Source of the DNA: Seiridium cupressi
Lineage: Eukaryota; Ascomycota; Sordariomycetes; Amphisphaeriales; Sporocadaceae
DNA: 64,000 nt
NCBI GenBank assembly: GCA_036674765.1
Contig: JARVKI010000063.1
Span: forward strand, 124,001 to 188,000
Direction of reading: 5' to 3'
Under the pieces are notes generated by a model that worked only from the letters and a program-made list of their open reading frames with translations, had not been told where the DNA came from and did no database searches. The stretch's first letter is position 1. Each line of letters starts with the position of its first letter. The translations under genes were made by a program, and so were the position numbers. Positions 33,483 to 47,149 of the stretch are shown one piece after another.

Positions 33483-36400
33483 GATGTAGGATGTTATCGT
33501 GTCAGAACTGCTGTGTGTAGGTTTGAAGTAGTATTGTGATGGTCCTTGGGGTTATAGACTAGACTAGTGTTCTAGACTAGATGCCTGATATGTTTGGCGA
33601 GAATGTCTGATGGCTTTATACCAGGGTGCAAAGCGTAGTATGATATTGTATTGATTGCAAAATGCAGTAGTCAATGTAGTTGCCTGATGGTACACGTAAA
33701 CAAGCCCACAGGCAGACAGGAATCTAAGCTTATCTTATACTCTATACGCGTGTCGACCCCTGGAGTTGTTTAATGCTAGTAAATAGGTAACGGTGTATGC
33801 AGACTAACATGACCGGCCAATATGGCAAGGCGCCCACAGATGGGACGAATCAAGGAACGGCCCCCTGCATGGTGTAAGAGTCCGAGAATCGAAGTACACG
33901 ATAACCCATGAAAAGCTAATGTGGCCCGTTACGTTCAGCTTCATGTGTGAGTCGAAAAGGATCGTAAGGCGGTAAACTCCCAGAGGATGGAATTTGCGAC
34001 GGCATAATCTTGACCTTTGATCGTCATTCGTTACCGGCTGGAAAAGAGCCCAGCGTGGGACTGAAAAATAGTAGATTGGTGCCTACACGTCAGGTGGATA
34101 CGATGCCTAGTGTGGAAATGATAACCCCGTCTTTTTGGGCCTCTTCCACTTCCCCACGAGGTAATGTCGGCTTTCGCTTGTTCAGGATTTGGGGGCATAC
34201 CAGATCCTTGGAAGAAGGGGGGAAATAGTAAAAAAATCAAGGCGCCATGCAGCATGGTGGCATGGGCGAGGGCGCAGGCCGGTGCACGTCAGCGGTCAAT
34301 TTCGGGGATGTCTACAATGTAACCGCCAGCGATGAGTCACATCATGCGCGGTCTGAAAGTACCATACTCCGTCCTTATTAATTCTAGCCTAACAAAACAC
34401 GCAGACCTACTCTGATATGGTTCTGATACGATTGGGTACTTTTATTCACGATAGTGGTATGACGATATTCTTTAGACGTGTTGTTTTACGCATGTAGCCT
34501 TGAACACCGATTGATGCCTGGCGAAAACGAGTTATGAGAACGCCGATTCCAGTTATATAGGCGGCGCAGTGGCCTTACAAGCTGAAGCTGCTCAAGCCCC
34601 ATGGCATTCATCGGAATCGGAGTTCAAACCCACCAGCTCTAGTCAAAGGCCTGGCACCGGGTCCGTTTGGCTTTGCACCGGAAGAGACCCATTCCGATCG
34701 ATGGGAAAGTTCCTCCGTATTACGACCAGTATGTTGTTCGGGTCTCTATTTTCCTTGCATTCTCACCGATGACTCCACACCTCAGGGATCATTCGTCAAG
34801 GGCAAGCAAGGGACCTTTTTGACTGCCGTGCGTCACCCAGGCAGCGGAATACCAAATTTGTTGTCTGAGGCTTTGCGCGTTGGGATATCTTACATGCTTC
34901 GATCTCAATCGGGGATGAGTCGGGGCAGCGCCAACAAAACTTTTTTGACAGGGATCTTATAGGGCTGCCAACGGCCACAAACCAAGACTTGCACTCCTGT
35001 AAGACTTAGGTGTAGTTGAGTCGGAATGCCAAGACTGTTGTGCAACACCACGTCCACACTCACGTCTACACTCAGCCTCCAAATCGAGAAACCTCTCGTA
35101 GCGTCACTTTCTTTCCATGTCTGGCTCTTCTGAAAGACTGACTTCGGGAGCTTTACGCAGCAAAATGGGGGTTGGACATGGGATGCGGTGAAATTGCGAG
35201 GTTGGCCGGGGCCTGAGGGAATAATCCGGAGAGATCAAACTCGGGAGGACACGGCGACAGTTACCAGATGATTTATGATAACGACCACCGCCGCCTCGAA
35301 ACCGACCAGACTATACTTGGTAAATGGCTCAAATCGGGCGGCGCCATTGAAACTATCTGGGGTCAAGGATAATTATGAAGGCTAGGGAGGTCACAGGGCG
35401 ATCAAAGCCGTCAGTGTACACGAGCTCGGACTCTTTGATGACCCGCGAGATATTGAGCAACCGGGGGTACGCATGATACAGCTCCAGTTCGTTCCTTGTA
35501 TTTAAATATGGGATAGCCGACATGCTAGTTCACTGCTTCATTGGTGAGATTCAGGATATCCTAGCAGCTACATATCATGTTGTATTTGCGGTAGAAGGAG
35601 ATGAAAACCTGGAGGAAACTTCGGGAACTCGCATCGCCATGATTACGGAGATATCCCATGGTCATGAATACCTGTGCGAGTGTTGATCTTGCCCCAAGGT
35701 TACGGCCTATTACTATATCCTGGCCTTGACTTGCATACAAGTGGGGACTAAAACTTCACAGACAGCTTCAGACATGGAAGTGGTGGGTAGAGAGATGGCA
35801 TTTGAATGCGCTGTTCATCCAGGTCGCCATAAGGCACCGGAGACGGGAGATCGTTGACCGTGCCTTTTAAACAACCGCCAGCCATGGTTCCTATGCTTTG
35901 AACATCTAGGTTACGTGGCGCAGGATGAAGACAGTCAATGACCTGAACAAATGTCTGACTCTTAGGTATGACACTATCGAGGACCAATCGAGAAGGACGC
36001 TTACAATTACGACTCTCATTTCTAAGAGTTCAACACTACATATCTTATAGGCCCCAACACAACGTATTTCGTCCATACAGCTAACTCAACAGTACACTTG
36101 AAGCATTTCTACTTGGTGCTCTGCAGCTATTTGGGCTTGGCGTCACAGACATCAGAATCTACTCCAAATACTTCTAGGATTATGCGGCAATACACCACGC
36201 GAAGAAAGAAAAGCGTCAACTCCAAAGCCGGCCTCGACGAGAATGTTAGCTATCTGGGAAAACTTGTCTTTATTATTTTTCAAGTCCCAGTATGTCCTTT
36301 CCTCTGCCTCTCGTGGAGGTCAAAACATACTTTCCTCTCATCAATGTAGGAGTCTGTCTGGGCTGACCCCAAGTGGCATACCATGTACGGATACCTTCCC

Positions 36401-36892
36401 AGTGAGACAGCGCCTAGTTGAATTGTGCTTATATCGGTGATCTACCTATAGTATTTTACGTTCAACTTTTCAAGCTCATGATAGCAATCAGGTCGTCTTC
36501 CATGGTCTTTTCAACACTGATCTCTCAACAATGCGACACTATCCCTAAAATCCACTATTCACTTACTCATATGCATGGTTTCGAGTTCTCATCTTTGGAG
36601 CTTGGGCTCAAGACTTACCGCTAATAACTGCAGAGGTTCTCTAGATTTTTCCTACATTAATGTTGCCATGTTGGTGTTTCGGCCCCCACAAGGCAGACCG
36701 GCGCCAAAGCCTTGCCATCCTTGGGTTCCTCAGCTGAAACACCATGACCATTCCCCAACGATTGAGGGGAGCAAGCCTTCTCGGATGCCAGCAGCTCTCG
36801 CCGCGGCTATCCATCTTATTTCACATCCCCATTTTACATCCTCAGCTAACTTGTCGTCTCCAGCGCGTCGTTATTGACCTTAGCATAGCTCA
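33483..36892. other. 3.4-kb spacer, no supported gene
   Basis: Contains the promoter of the small minus-strand gene at its left end. Otherwise only scattered frames of 60-80 codons (34031-34255 minus, 35748-35987 minus, 36098-36349 plus) with no motif. The change from dense housekeeping genes to accessory DNA occurs here. Confidence 0.5.
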
Positions 36893-39800
36893 ATGGATCC
36901 TGTGTCCATCACAAGTGCTATAGTCGGCCTCACTTTCCAGTGTATCAAAGTCGCCGTCCAAGTCAAAGACGCCTTTGGCAGGTACAGCGACGCGCCCGAG
37001 ACGCTGAATGTCTTGGAGGAAGAAAGCCAGGTTGCCGGCACTGTGCTTTGCCACTTATCTTCATTTCTCTCATCTCACCCTGGATCACGGAGTGGATTGA
37101 GCGCCGAGCATCATCTACACACTGTATTCCTGCATACAATCAAAGGTTCAGAGGCGTTATTGTTATGCGTCGATACAGAATTTAAGACCCTGATGCGGCG
37201 TTCCGACTGGAAGTCAAAGATCGCAACGCTCTGGGAGGATCATGCCATGACATATTTGGTCCAAAAGCTCGGGAGGAAAAAAAGCGACATCAATCTTTTC
37301 ATTTCGTGCCTCAGCATGTAAAGCTCCCGTTCTCGTTTTTCAAGACCCGAGTATTGATTTAATCTCAGGCTTCCCTCTTCTGACTTGAATGCGCACTTGA
37401 AGCAAAACGAGGAGCAAATGTATTCTTCTCGTCAAGGCCTGGTCGACTTGATACCAGCATACCCACGCGCTCATTCATCCATCGTCGAAGCTTTGGGTTC
37501 CGACAGCGTCGAAAGTATTCTCTTTGATAATGAATCAATTTAAACTTAGACACATTTCGATTTCGACAGCCTCCTACTGAAAACGAATGCCTACCGTGCG
37601 GTACGCCGGCGTCGACCACATCGGCGAGCCACTCGCCCCAGAGAAGCTGACATTGGAGCACAAGCAAAGGAGGAAGATCTGATAGACATATCCGGCATTT
37701 TGGATATTCAAGAAACGCCAGTACACACTCTCTCCAAAGACCTTGAAGGCTTGACTTTCGGAGATGAGCAACTGCTTACAGATCTTTCAATCAAGGATCG
37801 TATGACATCGAAGGATCTAGTCGGCCTTCTCGTCTATCCACGGCAATCGGCACTGGATATCGAGACATTGGCCACACTTGTCGGATCGGCTGCAGAAATG
37901 CGGAATATCTTTGACGACATGAAAAGAGACATTACCAAGTCAGAAAGCGGAAAGGTCGCTCATGTTGACATGAAGTCGTCATTGTGGAACCATAGGAGCT
38001 ACACAACCTCGTCAACTCAATTTGCCTTCGGTAGCCTCGAAGCACAAATTCCCTGTGAGATGTCACTGCAAGCAAGCGATCAAGAGAGCTCGGCGACCAG
38101 AAAGAATAACATATCTCATCGAATGCTAAAGGTTCTTGATGATAAGAATACGAGCTTACCAGAATAGAGGAAATGCTCATGCAAGCCCAGTCGAAAGTTC
38201 AATCACTGAAGAAGGCTGAGGTAGCCCAGTGCTAGCCGGGTGCGGATGATGCTCGAACAAGTGAGCGATATGACCTTCCATGCCCTACTAATCAGCAAGA
38301 CTCATACGTATCACCTCTAGCGATCACTGCCAGTTCGCCTTCAGCAAACGTGCACCACGTCCATGCACTCCCCACAAATACCATGGATATCTCGGACAAC
38401 TATTCACCTATTACAGTCTATCGTGACGAACCGATTAGCCGGGAGCCGCTCACTCCTCAGTCTGCCCACAGCTCTCATAGAAGGACGGTGAGTGCAATCA
38501 ATCACCAACAAGAGTTCGGCTCCGGCCTGGATCGCGATCCAAAAAAGAGTCACCTGCATCGTAAGCGGGAGAAGGGCCCTACGAGCCGTAGCACCATAGA
38601 CTCTCACGGGGGGTTGGCAGCCCCGGCGAGTAGGTATTCCAAAGGGCCGCCGAGAAAGCCCCCTCCTCTGCCTGCACCGACCGAAATCGAGTCACGGAGT
38701 ACAAAGACCGAACTTGCGACTGATGTCTCTCGCCTGCAAGACGGGGAGAAATATCATTTCTCCCTTCCTGACCACGGATTACCCGTCGCTATCCGAACCC
38801 CTAGCCCTGAAACTAATTGCTCCTTCGAAAGTGGATTAGGTCCTAATTCTTCCAGGGGCGGATCTTCAACCAGCCGCAAAACAAGTGCAAGAGTGCATCT
38901 CACCTCTTCCGAAGCGAAGAAGAAGGAAAACAGACTCCATCCAGATTGTTGGGATGAGCCAATCAGCATGGAAAACTTCCAGGTCTGAAAGGTCAAAGTA
39001 CGAAATAGAAAGACATCTCGACAGTTATCACCACGGTCACGAGCTCTCAGCAATAGCAGAATGTTCCATTGCTGAATACGAGGACCGAAACCATTTGCCG
39101 TTTCACCTATTCCTATCTCAAACGGTGCCAATACATTCGAGCTAACAGATGTGTCAAACCATACTGGAGAGACTGACGGGACCCATTACGTCAAGAGAAA
39201 GAAAAAGGCTCGCTCAATGATTACTAGAACAGCATCTGTCTCGTCGGTGCTCCATATGACTGTGCTTCAGATAAGGTCTACCACAGCTGCTAGTAAGACC
39301 GCGAAGACAAGTACCCCCGAGGCTGCTGCCAGCTTAACTCCTGACTATGAACGATACCAGCCTTTGCGCAGCCGAAAGTTTGAGTTGAGCAGTGGTCGTA
39401 ATAGTGGCACAAGCATGGGAGTTTACAACAGGCATATACTAAGGAATACAGAGTTCCCGGTACGGCGCGTCGACATTTCTTCGCCTCGAGAAATACCTGA
39501 CTATCAGTTCCCTGAGGCCGAGCCATTAGTAGGTGTTATTGTGGGGGATAATACAACTGGAAAGTCGCTCGAGAATACCAACAGCTAGTTCTCATATCCG
39601 GTCTTGGAAGAGGTAAAGAGGAGGACAAAAGAGCCATCCGACACAAGCCACCGGGGCAAGCTTGAGAACCCACTCTTGGTGTCAAACAACAATGGCAATC
39701 AAACGACAAGCAGCATCAACAACTCGAAACTCTTGAAGACAATCGATCAAGGGCCCATCTAAAGGTTGATTCTTGAAGAGCTGAAGGCGCTCGAAAAAGA

Positions 39801-40131
39801 TCGAGCAAACTATGCAGCATCGCGCAATAAGGTCAAGACCTTGAGTATACCGGAATCTCGCACATCGTCGCAGCGGAGGCGCCGGGTGGGGCGAAGGAGT
39901 AACTATATTAGCAGTGATGAACTGAAGCCGAAGAGTTCACCCATAAACATGGAGCTAATTGGGGTCGACTATATGAGTAGGAAACCCAATGAGAGGACAC
40001 CCCTCTATCCTTTGACAGATGCTGGGCTTCGGAACCGCAAGACAACCCGCCCCGCCTCACCTACCTCCACGGAAACTATATCCCGCACACGTGGTACTCC
40101 GTTCGGCTTTGAAATTGGGGACGATAGATAA
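36893..40131 (+). pseudogene. Decayed gene with fungal STAND-type N-terminal domain
   Basis: The start (MDPVSITSAIVGLTFQCIKV, then DAPETLNVLEEESQVAGTVL) is the N-terminal domain that heads many fungal NLR-like and ankyrin proteins. An intron at 37318-37368 joins SCLSM to LPSSDLNAHLKQN. The same frame then meets TAA (37541) and TAG (37547) with clear coding sequence after them (THFDFDSLLLKTNAY). A one-base shift near 38145 restores a coiled coil (ELTRIEEMLMQAQSKVQSLK). Further stops follow in that frame: TAG 38233, TGA 38986, TGA 39073, TAG 39586, TAA 39760. Between stops the frame stays protein-like to 40131: Ser/Pro-rich, with RKPPPLPAP at about 38.66 kb. About 1,060 codons are affected. Each stop could come from CAA, CAG or CGA by C-to-T change. 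No NACHT, ankyrin or kinase domain remains visible. Confidence 0.8.
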
Positions 40132-41226
40132 CTCGGATGACGATTAATTTTACGACCCGAGCGACAAATGATCACTGGAGATGACGCAGATTGGACCTAG
40201 TGCAAGAAGCATAGCTCATGTGTGAGGGTGGACGGATGATGCAAATAAGCACCATGAAAAGAAAAGAGCTCTCTGGAGAACCCTGTATCAATATATCAAG
40301 AAATAATTCCTTGGGATGATCGCAGATCTGTTGAAAATTCAGAGATAACGTCTATGGCTTCGATGCTTTGGAGAAGCGCTGCCCTAGTGATATTCTCTGA
40401 TAGTCCTATACAACAAATGGTGGCTGGGTTCGTGATGAAGATGATGAGACTGCTGATGATTTTTCCGATCCCAACGATGTTCATCATAATTCACTTGGCG
40501 ATCTTCAATAATGAGATACTCCTGCCTGCCTGTCCCCGACACTCTCTTCTGGTCGTAGGCAACGAGCCATGCCTTCCAGGCTGCGCTATGCAAATTCTGG
40601 TGTATCTAAAGAGGTAACGGAGACATAATTTAATATCATAAACTAAGTATAAAAAACTAGCCTTCATTTTATTTATGAGTCGTCAATAGCCGGTTACTAC
40701 GCAGCTAGCTACCTCCCGGCATTTTTGAATAGAGCTTTTAGCTATAAAACTTTCACCGGTCGCGATCGTTGAATCGCGGCGAAACACAAGATGATGCACA
40801 TGCACATCCACTGCTACCCAGTTGTTTAATACCAAGGGGATGGATGAGGGGCAACCTAGAATACGTCGAGGAGTGAACGCATCCGAGCTTGAAGGAACGG
40901 ACTAGGCGGATATATTGCATTAGCATCCGGGGTAGAGTCAGTCATGCACTTATATCTCCAAATAATATCATAATTAACCGAATCAGCCTCTCATGGTTGG
41001 CTACCGATATGACTTTCTTGAACGAACTGGTCTGTATAAAGTAGACATGTTGAAGTAAAGACAAGCGCCACTAGGTCTACCCCGATGAAAAGGAAACTAG
41101 AAAGCATGCTATCCGGTATACATTTATAAACGGCGCATATATAGGCTATCTATGGCGGTCATATCGACTGTAATATCTCTATACCTGGCTTCATGTGGTG
41201 CACGGTGATGACTGACTATTTAATAT
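40132..41226. other. AT-rich spacer
   Basis: About 1.1 kb, AT-rich from 40620 onward, lying between the end of the decayed gene and the stop of the dehydrogenase. Nothing recognisable. Confidence 0.55.
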
Positions 41227-42314
41227 TCATGGCAAAACGTAACCGCCATCGATGAGAATATCGCTACCTGTTGTGTAGCTCGAGGCGTCGCTGGCAAGGT
41301 AAAGATATAGGCCCTTAATTTCTTTCACATGACCTTGGCGACCAAGGACAGCCATACGGTATGCCTCATTAAGCGCGAGGTCATTGGCGCCCATCTTAGT
41401 GTCGAAAAAACCGGGAGAAACAATATTTACCCGGGCAAATTCCCTCCACTCGCGTGCAAGTGATTTGCCAAAGTGGGTAACGAAAGCCTTGGTGGCGTTG
41501 TATACAGGCTGGTCTACTGGTACGTTGACTATTTTGGCGCTCATACTGGAGGTGATGATGAGATTGCCGAAGCCTTGCCTCTTGAAAACCTCCCCAGCAT
41601 ACTTGGCGCTGTAGACGATTCCATTGACTGCGAGATTAACAGTCACCCAAGGAGCAGCTACGGCAATGAGTAGAAGGGTTCTTACCATTCACCGACATCT
41701 GCTTCTCAAACTCAGCTAATGACTGCTCAAGGATCGGCTTAGAAATAGCCATGCCTAAATTCGATCGAGTCAGACTTCAGCCCTTCCAACCGAGACCCAG
41801 TATTCGGGCAGGCTTACCAGCATTGGCAACGAAGCAGTCAAGTCTACCGAACTTCACTACAACATCCGCGATAGTTTTTTGAACCATCTCCGCATTCGAA
41901 ACTATGGAGAGACAGGTTAACCGTCTATTCTTCATTACACAACGGAGTGACAAGCTGCGGAATGCCTCACCATCCACCTTGAAGCCCGCGGTCCTGACGC
42001 CGTGAGCCTTCGACAGGGCCTCGGCCTTGGATACTGCAACATCATTCCTAGCACAATAGTATTAGTGGAAGTGTATCTAATCACAGGATTGGGCCGGATT
42101 CTGGCGCAGCATACGAGTGGTATAGCAGAGCAACGTCACCGCCAGCCTCGGCCATGGCCTCTGCGACGGCATAACCAATTCCGTCAGCCGCGCCAGTGAT
42201 GGCGATGACTTTGCCGGTCATCTTGAACTGGTCAAGCACATTCGAAGGAGTGTCCGGGAAAGGGCGAGGAAATCCATCACGGACTACGGTGCAGTTCGCC
42301 TCGTTCATAGACAT
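41227..42314 (-). CDS. Short-chain dehydrogenase/reductase, sorbose reductase / mannitol 2-dehydrogenase type
   Basis: Five exons on the minus strand (42314-42115, 42047-41971, 41901-41818, 41754-41686, 41627-41227) encode 276 residues, the usual SDR length. The Rossmann motif is ITGAADGIG at about residue 40, the NAG motif (CFVANAG) ends exon 3, and the catalytic Ser, Tyr and Lys are in ITSSMSA and VYNATK (Tyr about 184). The blocks VNVPVDQPVYNATKAFVTHF and RVNIVSPGFFDTKMGA, and the C-terminal SDILIDGGYVLP, are those of the fungal sorbose reductase, L-xylulose reductase and NADP-mannitol dehydrogenase group. It should reduce ketoses or oxidise polyols with NAD(P); the exact sugar cannot be read. 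Introns of 58-69 bp all have clean GT-AG ends. Divergent from the first Zn2Cys6 factor across a 2.4-kb spacer. Confidence 0.88.
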
Positions 42315-44729
42315 GTTGACAAACAATGACGTAAGGGGAGTAACTCAGTCAATAGTTCCAAGTGATACTCTTCTATGTAGATTCTGTGTGGGATGACAAG
42401 GTAATTAATGCTTCGATATAAATGATAAGAGGGAATCGTGGTCTGTGACTATTGCTTTTATTCGTATACGCGCCGGAGTTTCGTAGCCCGAGGCAGGTCG
42501 TTCGCGTCGCCCCCCCCCCCCAAAACGTCGGTCTGGTATGGACCGATTCCGCTGAGACGTCACCAGCGATGCTTGTACCCGCAGCGAATTGATCACTGGT
42601 AACAGCCACAGCAATTTGGCTGCTTTCAACCAACTGATTCAGCTACAATAAATTCACAAAACTTTAGGCGATCGATTGGCTCATTTATGTCTTGCTCAAA
42701 TTTAGGTAAGTCGCACCAGCAGGTCGCTGAAATAAATACTCGGTCCGAGCAGGCGGAATGCTTTACAGGCTAGTCGCAATCGTGGGGCCATCGCAACTTG
42801 CATTACCGGCCCAATATCGAGGGATACATGATTAGGCCTGCATGCTGGGAACCGCTATCATAGCCCACATAGGTTGACCATCCTCAATGAACCTTTGTGC
42901 ATTGCCGCTCAACATGACCGTCATGCCCACCTCCCTAAGTACTGGCCTTGGCTTATCCTTCACAATACTCTTCACAAACTCGTTCGCTTCCGACGCAAAA
43001 GCGAGCGTTGCCTATACTGAGGCTGCACCTCATGCCTCATACCAAGCTTATCGGCCAATACCTCGTTGTTGCTTTTCGGCAACTCATTGATCATCCGATT
43101 ACCCTGGCAATGCTGGGCAACGGCGCGTGAGGGCGGGGACTAAATGATGATATCTCTTTTGTTCGCCGCAGGTGCTAAACTTGCTCATTCTTAGTAGGAG
43201 TTTTTAAAGCCGTCGGAAATTTCTGAGATATAACGGGATTCAACGGCAGGTTGTTCAGCGATAACGCCTTGCACTATTTTGATGAATCGAAAGCGTTGTC
43301 TACAACTTGGAGGATCCGATGAGAAGGGTTGCTGTGACAACGGGAGCGCCAATTTCCAAATCCTCTGCATCGATCGTCTTGATGGCGTATCCGACTCTCC
43401 GAGCGGTCGTAGCCGATCTGCGGGTTCATGGCAGCTGATGGGTGCGAGAGATGTGTATCATAATAAGCGGACAAGCCCTGGCCGAAAGTGGTTTCTCCGT
43501 CCAGTTGAGACACATTGCAATTCACTTGCGTCGCATCGAGACCATTTCTGCCGCGCAGCAGGCACCCTTCTCCTGGTGCACCGAGAGTTCACATTTGACC
43601 TGTTTCCCCGCGGAGAAATCAGCACGTGTCCGTGTCAGTCATCAGAACCTGCGGCGCCATATGGAAAGCATGTTTACATGTTACATAATGAATTCAGCCA
43701 ATGGCATTCCGAGAAATATGCTGATAGATTCGTCCCGTCCCGCTGCGGGGCACAGATGACATCTTGCGGCGCACAAAAAAAGAGATCAGGAACGTCGGGG
43801 TCACTCGCCCCTCAGCGGTGTTAGCACAGATAGATCAGCCCAAGCTGCGGAATACATTGGCCAGCCATAAGATGGGGGAAGCATTCGCAGATCACATATC
43901 CAACTGCTAGTCAACCACATTGGGGTTCAGCCCGCGAGGTCCACGGGGTTCTCTCCGCAATTCCGGCGCTGGTAATTTAACGTCCCCCTTCACCTTCACC
44001 ATGCGTAATTTGCAAACCACTCGGGCAGCTCTGGACCTTTTGAGATACATGAACAATGAATAAGTCTGAGATCGCGATTATCCTTCTCAAATTGTTTTTA
44101 TATTCCTATGGCGTTATACGGCCCTCGAAGGCCCGAAGTTTCTTTTTCAATCGAATTGAAAGCCCTCGGCGCACAGATCGTTGGGGCAGGGCAGTGGTAT
44201 TAGAGTGTTGACGGAATGCTCCGCCAATAGTGCTAATGATGACTTAGCAATTAGCTTAAATCAACTAAGACTATACAGAGGATGATTCTCAAAGTTTGCA
44301 TGTATATGATTTGTTTCAATGTTGAATTGCAATGCATCAATCACTGAGCAGTGCCCTGCTCCACAATGTGTTTCCGTCGGTCCAATCAGCCAGGTTATCT
44401 GGCGAAATCGCCGTTGCTATTGCTTAGCGTACTACATCTATACCTTATTGAGAAGAGGAAGTACTTAGTTAGGCTTAGAGTCGGCGGTCAGCTCGTGTAA
44501 GGTGTAGATCCACTACCGAAAGTAGCCTAGCTTCTAGTGCTGGACACGAAACAGAGCGGAACTCGAGGTCGCCTCTATGACATCTATGTTGCGCAATGAC
44601 GACCGCCGCCATGGAATTGCCAGTAGCCCATTTCAACATTGCGGTTCCTAACATCTTAACTTAAATCGGTTTTGGCATGTGTATGTTTTTTTCCCGCCAA
44701 TATTTTTTTTTCCCCTCTCTTTGTTGAAG
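42315..44729. promoter_or_regulatory. Divergent spacer between the dehydrogenase and the first Zn2Cys6 factor
   Basis: 2.4 kb that must hold both promoters. A CGG-type inverted site (CTCGGTCCGAG) is visible near 42749; CGG palindromes are the usual target class of Zn2Cys6 factors. A C-run lies near 42511. Overlapping open frames at 43274-43525 (minus) and 43279-43824 (plus) have no recognisable domain. Confidence 0.4.
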
Positions 44730-47149
44730 ATGTCGCGGCCCCTGGCGCCGTTGTTACCACGCGCCGATAAACACCAAGACCCATCCGGACCTAACTTACC
44801 ATCCACTTTACTTCCGAGACGAACACAAGTTCGTGAAGCTTGTGAGGCTTGTCGCCAAAAGAAGATACGAGTCAGTCGTGAAAGTCCTCAAAAAGGCCAT
44901 CACTAACGGAGGAAAATCAAGTGCACCGGACAACGTCCAGCCTGTAGTCCGTGTAAGCAACGCGGAACGACTTGCGAATACCGAGCGCTGTCGGAAGTCC
45001 AGGTGCACAAGCTCAATGCACATGAGAAACTGTACGAGATTCTGAGGAACAGCCACGACGACGATGCTGCCATGATAAGCAGGAGAATACGGTCTGGCGA
45101 GGACGTCGAGCAGCTGGTGCGCTCCGTACAGGAGGGTGATCTTTTACTTCAACTCTCGCTACGACCCGAATGGAAATTTCGATACGACTTCCCGTCCAAC
45201 TTTCAACAGATGCCATCCAACCTATCACGCTGGCCAAACCCTTATTTGGAGTCGAAATGCCTCCTCAGGTGGCCAGACTCACCTGCAACAAATGGCGATT
45301 CACCGAGCATAGACGAAGTTGCACACGAAGATCGGATGTACGTGGTACCATACCACGCAGCTGGACTGGCAGATCACCGGCTCGACATGATCGATTTGAC
45401 AAGGTACACCACAATAGTCAAAGACAAAGCTTTGCTACGATCGCTGCTTGAGATTTATCTTCTCTGTGAACATCCGTTCGATTCGTTTTTCCATGCAGAT
45501 GTCTTCCTCGATGATCTGACTCGGGGTGAGGGTCATCATTGCGCCCCCGTGCTCATCAACGCCGTTCTCGCGGCTGCATGGGTCTGTCCAACCTGTTGAG
45601 CCCGCGTTGTGGTGCATAAAACACGGCTAACTTGTAGCAGCACGGCTACCGCGCCGCTAGTCTACGTGCGCAGCACTGGCGGTCCGATAACCTTGGGTAT
45701 CAGCTTCTTGCTGAGTCGAAGCGACTGTTGGAGCTTGAGCAAGACAATCCATCGATAGCAGCGGTTCAAGCAGCTGCTACGGTTAGTCTAGTGTGCGTGA
45801 TTGACGGAGTTGACAAGCTTGGCTGGCGGTACTTACTGAACGCTATCGAGATGGGCCATCACCTCAGAATATTCACTCCAGACCCCCGCCTAGGGGATCG
45901 AGATCAACTCGCCGTAGCAACCACAGCCTGGCATATATTTAATTGGCAAAGGTAAGTAGCTAACATCTTGCCCTCCCGAATTTTACACCGCTTTCCCTGG
46001 GTCTGGTATTGTTTACTATGCGGAATTTGGTCACTGGGCGTTCCTGGTTGCTCGCTAACATCAGCACCAATCCACTTCTTTTCTTTCCCGATGTTATTCA
46101 CTTGATGCTGCAGCCCACTCAGCAGGTCAGCTACGACGGGACCGAGTCTCAATGATTTTACTCAAACCTAAAATGAACGCATGAGCTGAGAATGTTCCTA
46201 GTTGGGTATGCTGGCATACTTTCCGACCTTCGTTATTAAAAGAACCACCATCACACCCTCTTCCACTTACACAAGGCTCGAGCGCAAATCTTGGAGAGAT
46301 CTACATCCAATATCCAGGAAACCCATTGCGAATCGCTATGTTGCAAGTTGAGATGCTCTACAACATCAGTGAGCTTCATATCATCATGCATCGCATCGGC
46401 GCCCGATTATTTGGGGGTGCAGGAGTCCTATCGCTTGACGATGCCTACTCAGCTCTTGGAGTTCTCGAATCCTGGTACCGCAATCTCCCAGAGGTGCTGT
46501 CTCCTAAAAACATTGTGTTACCAAATCACTTGAAACTACAGTATGTTTTAGCTTGTCTGTATTACACGAGTTCACATGCGCAAGGTCTGTTCAATATAGA
46601 TTTCCGCTGATACCGGCTAGTATGCAATACTTCGAACTGATAATAAGTATTTTCGACCCGCACAAGGATGTTGTTGATACAAGTCCATCCGTGGCCTCTC
46701 CGAAAGACATCATAGGTCGCGCAAAAGCCTGTTTCGAGACTCTTCTTCGCATGTACTACATTCGACACGGGTTTGAAGCGTACGATTATGCACTCTTTCA
46801 ATACCTAGCGCAATTGGCCTTTAGCGCGCTCCGAGATTCTGCAGCTGTATCGACGAATGTCGAGCGAAAAGAACTACAATCGACTCAACTTTTGTGTGCC
46901 AAAGGCTTGTGGGACCAGGGCAAGAATGTACTGATCTGCCAGGCCATTTTCAGCCAGTTCAGATATCTGCTGAAGGATTGCGAGGTGCAACGGGAAATAG
47001 GCCGGTTTGTAGAAGATAATCTCCAATTGGATGTGATGTTGAAAGAGTTGCGCATGGAGTGGCCGGTTGGTGTATTCACGTTACCGCAGGAGGGCGGGAA
47101 AGACTTGACAGTTGTAGACTTGCTTTCGCGGATGTTGCGACCAAACTGA
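44730..47149 (+). CDS. Zn2Cys6 fungal transcription factor (first of a tandem pair)
   Basis: Exons 44730-44870, 44922-45581, 45641-45951, 46202-46540 and 46621-47149 encode 659 residues. The zinc cluster uses Cys 38, 41, 48, 55, 58 and 65 (CEACRQKKIR, then CTGQRPACSPCKQRGTTC); the first intron falls exactly before Cys48. A short coiled-coil stretch follows. The fungal middle homology region starts at about 220 (LLEIYLLCEHPFDSFFHADV) and includes WHIFNWQS and FRPSLLKEPP. The third intron is long (250 bp) but its TAG acceptor at 46199-46201 is the one that restores the family's NWQSxxCxxxFRP pattern. The fourth intron was chosen to give LKLHMQYFELI. A pathway-specific activator or repressor; target unknown. 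Same family as the next gene. Confidence 0.82.

Noticed and set aside
33201..33539. 112-codon plus-strand frame opposite the small Ser-rich protein
   Set aside because: Hydrophobic Leu/Val/Arg-rich shadow of a Ser/Lys-rich gene; the minus-strand frame has an ATG and plausible composition.
43279..43824. 181-codon plus-strand frame in the dehydrogenase-factor spacer
   Set aside because: No recognisable domain, rich in Cys and His by chance, and contradicted by an antisense frame of similar quality.
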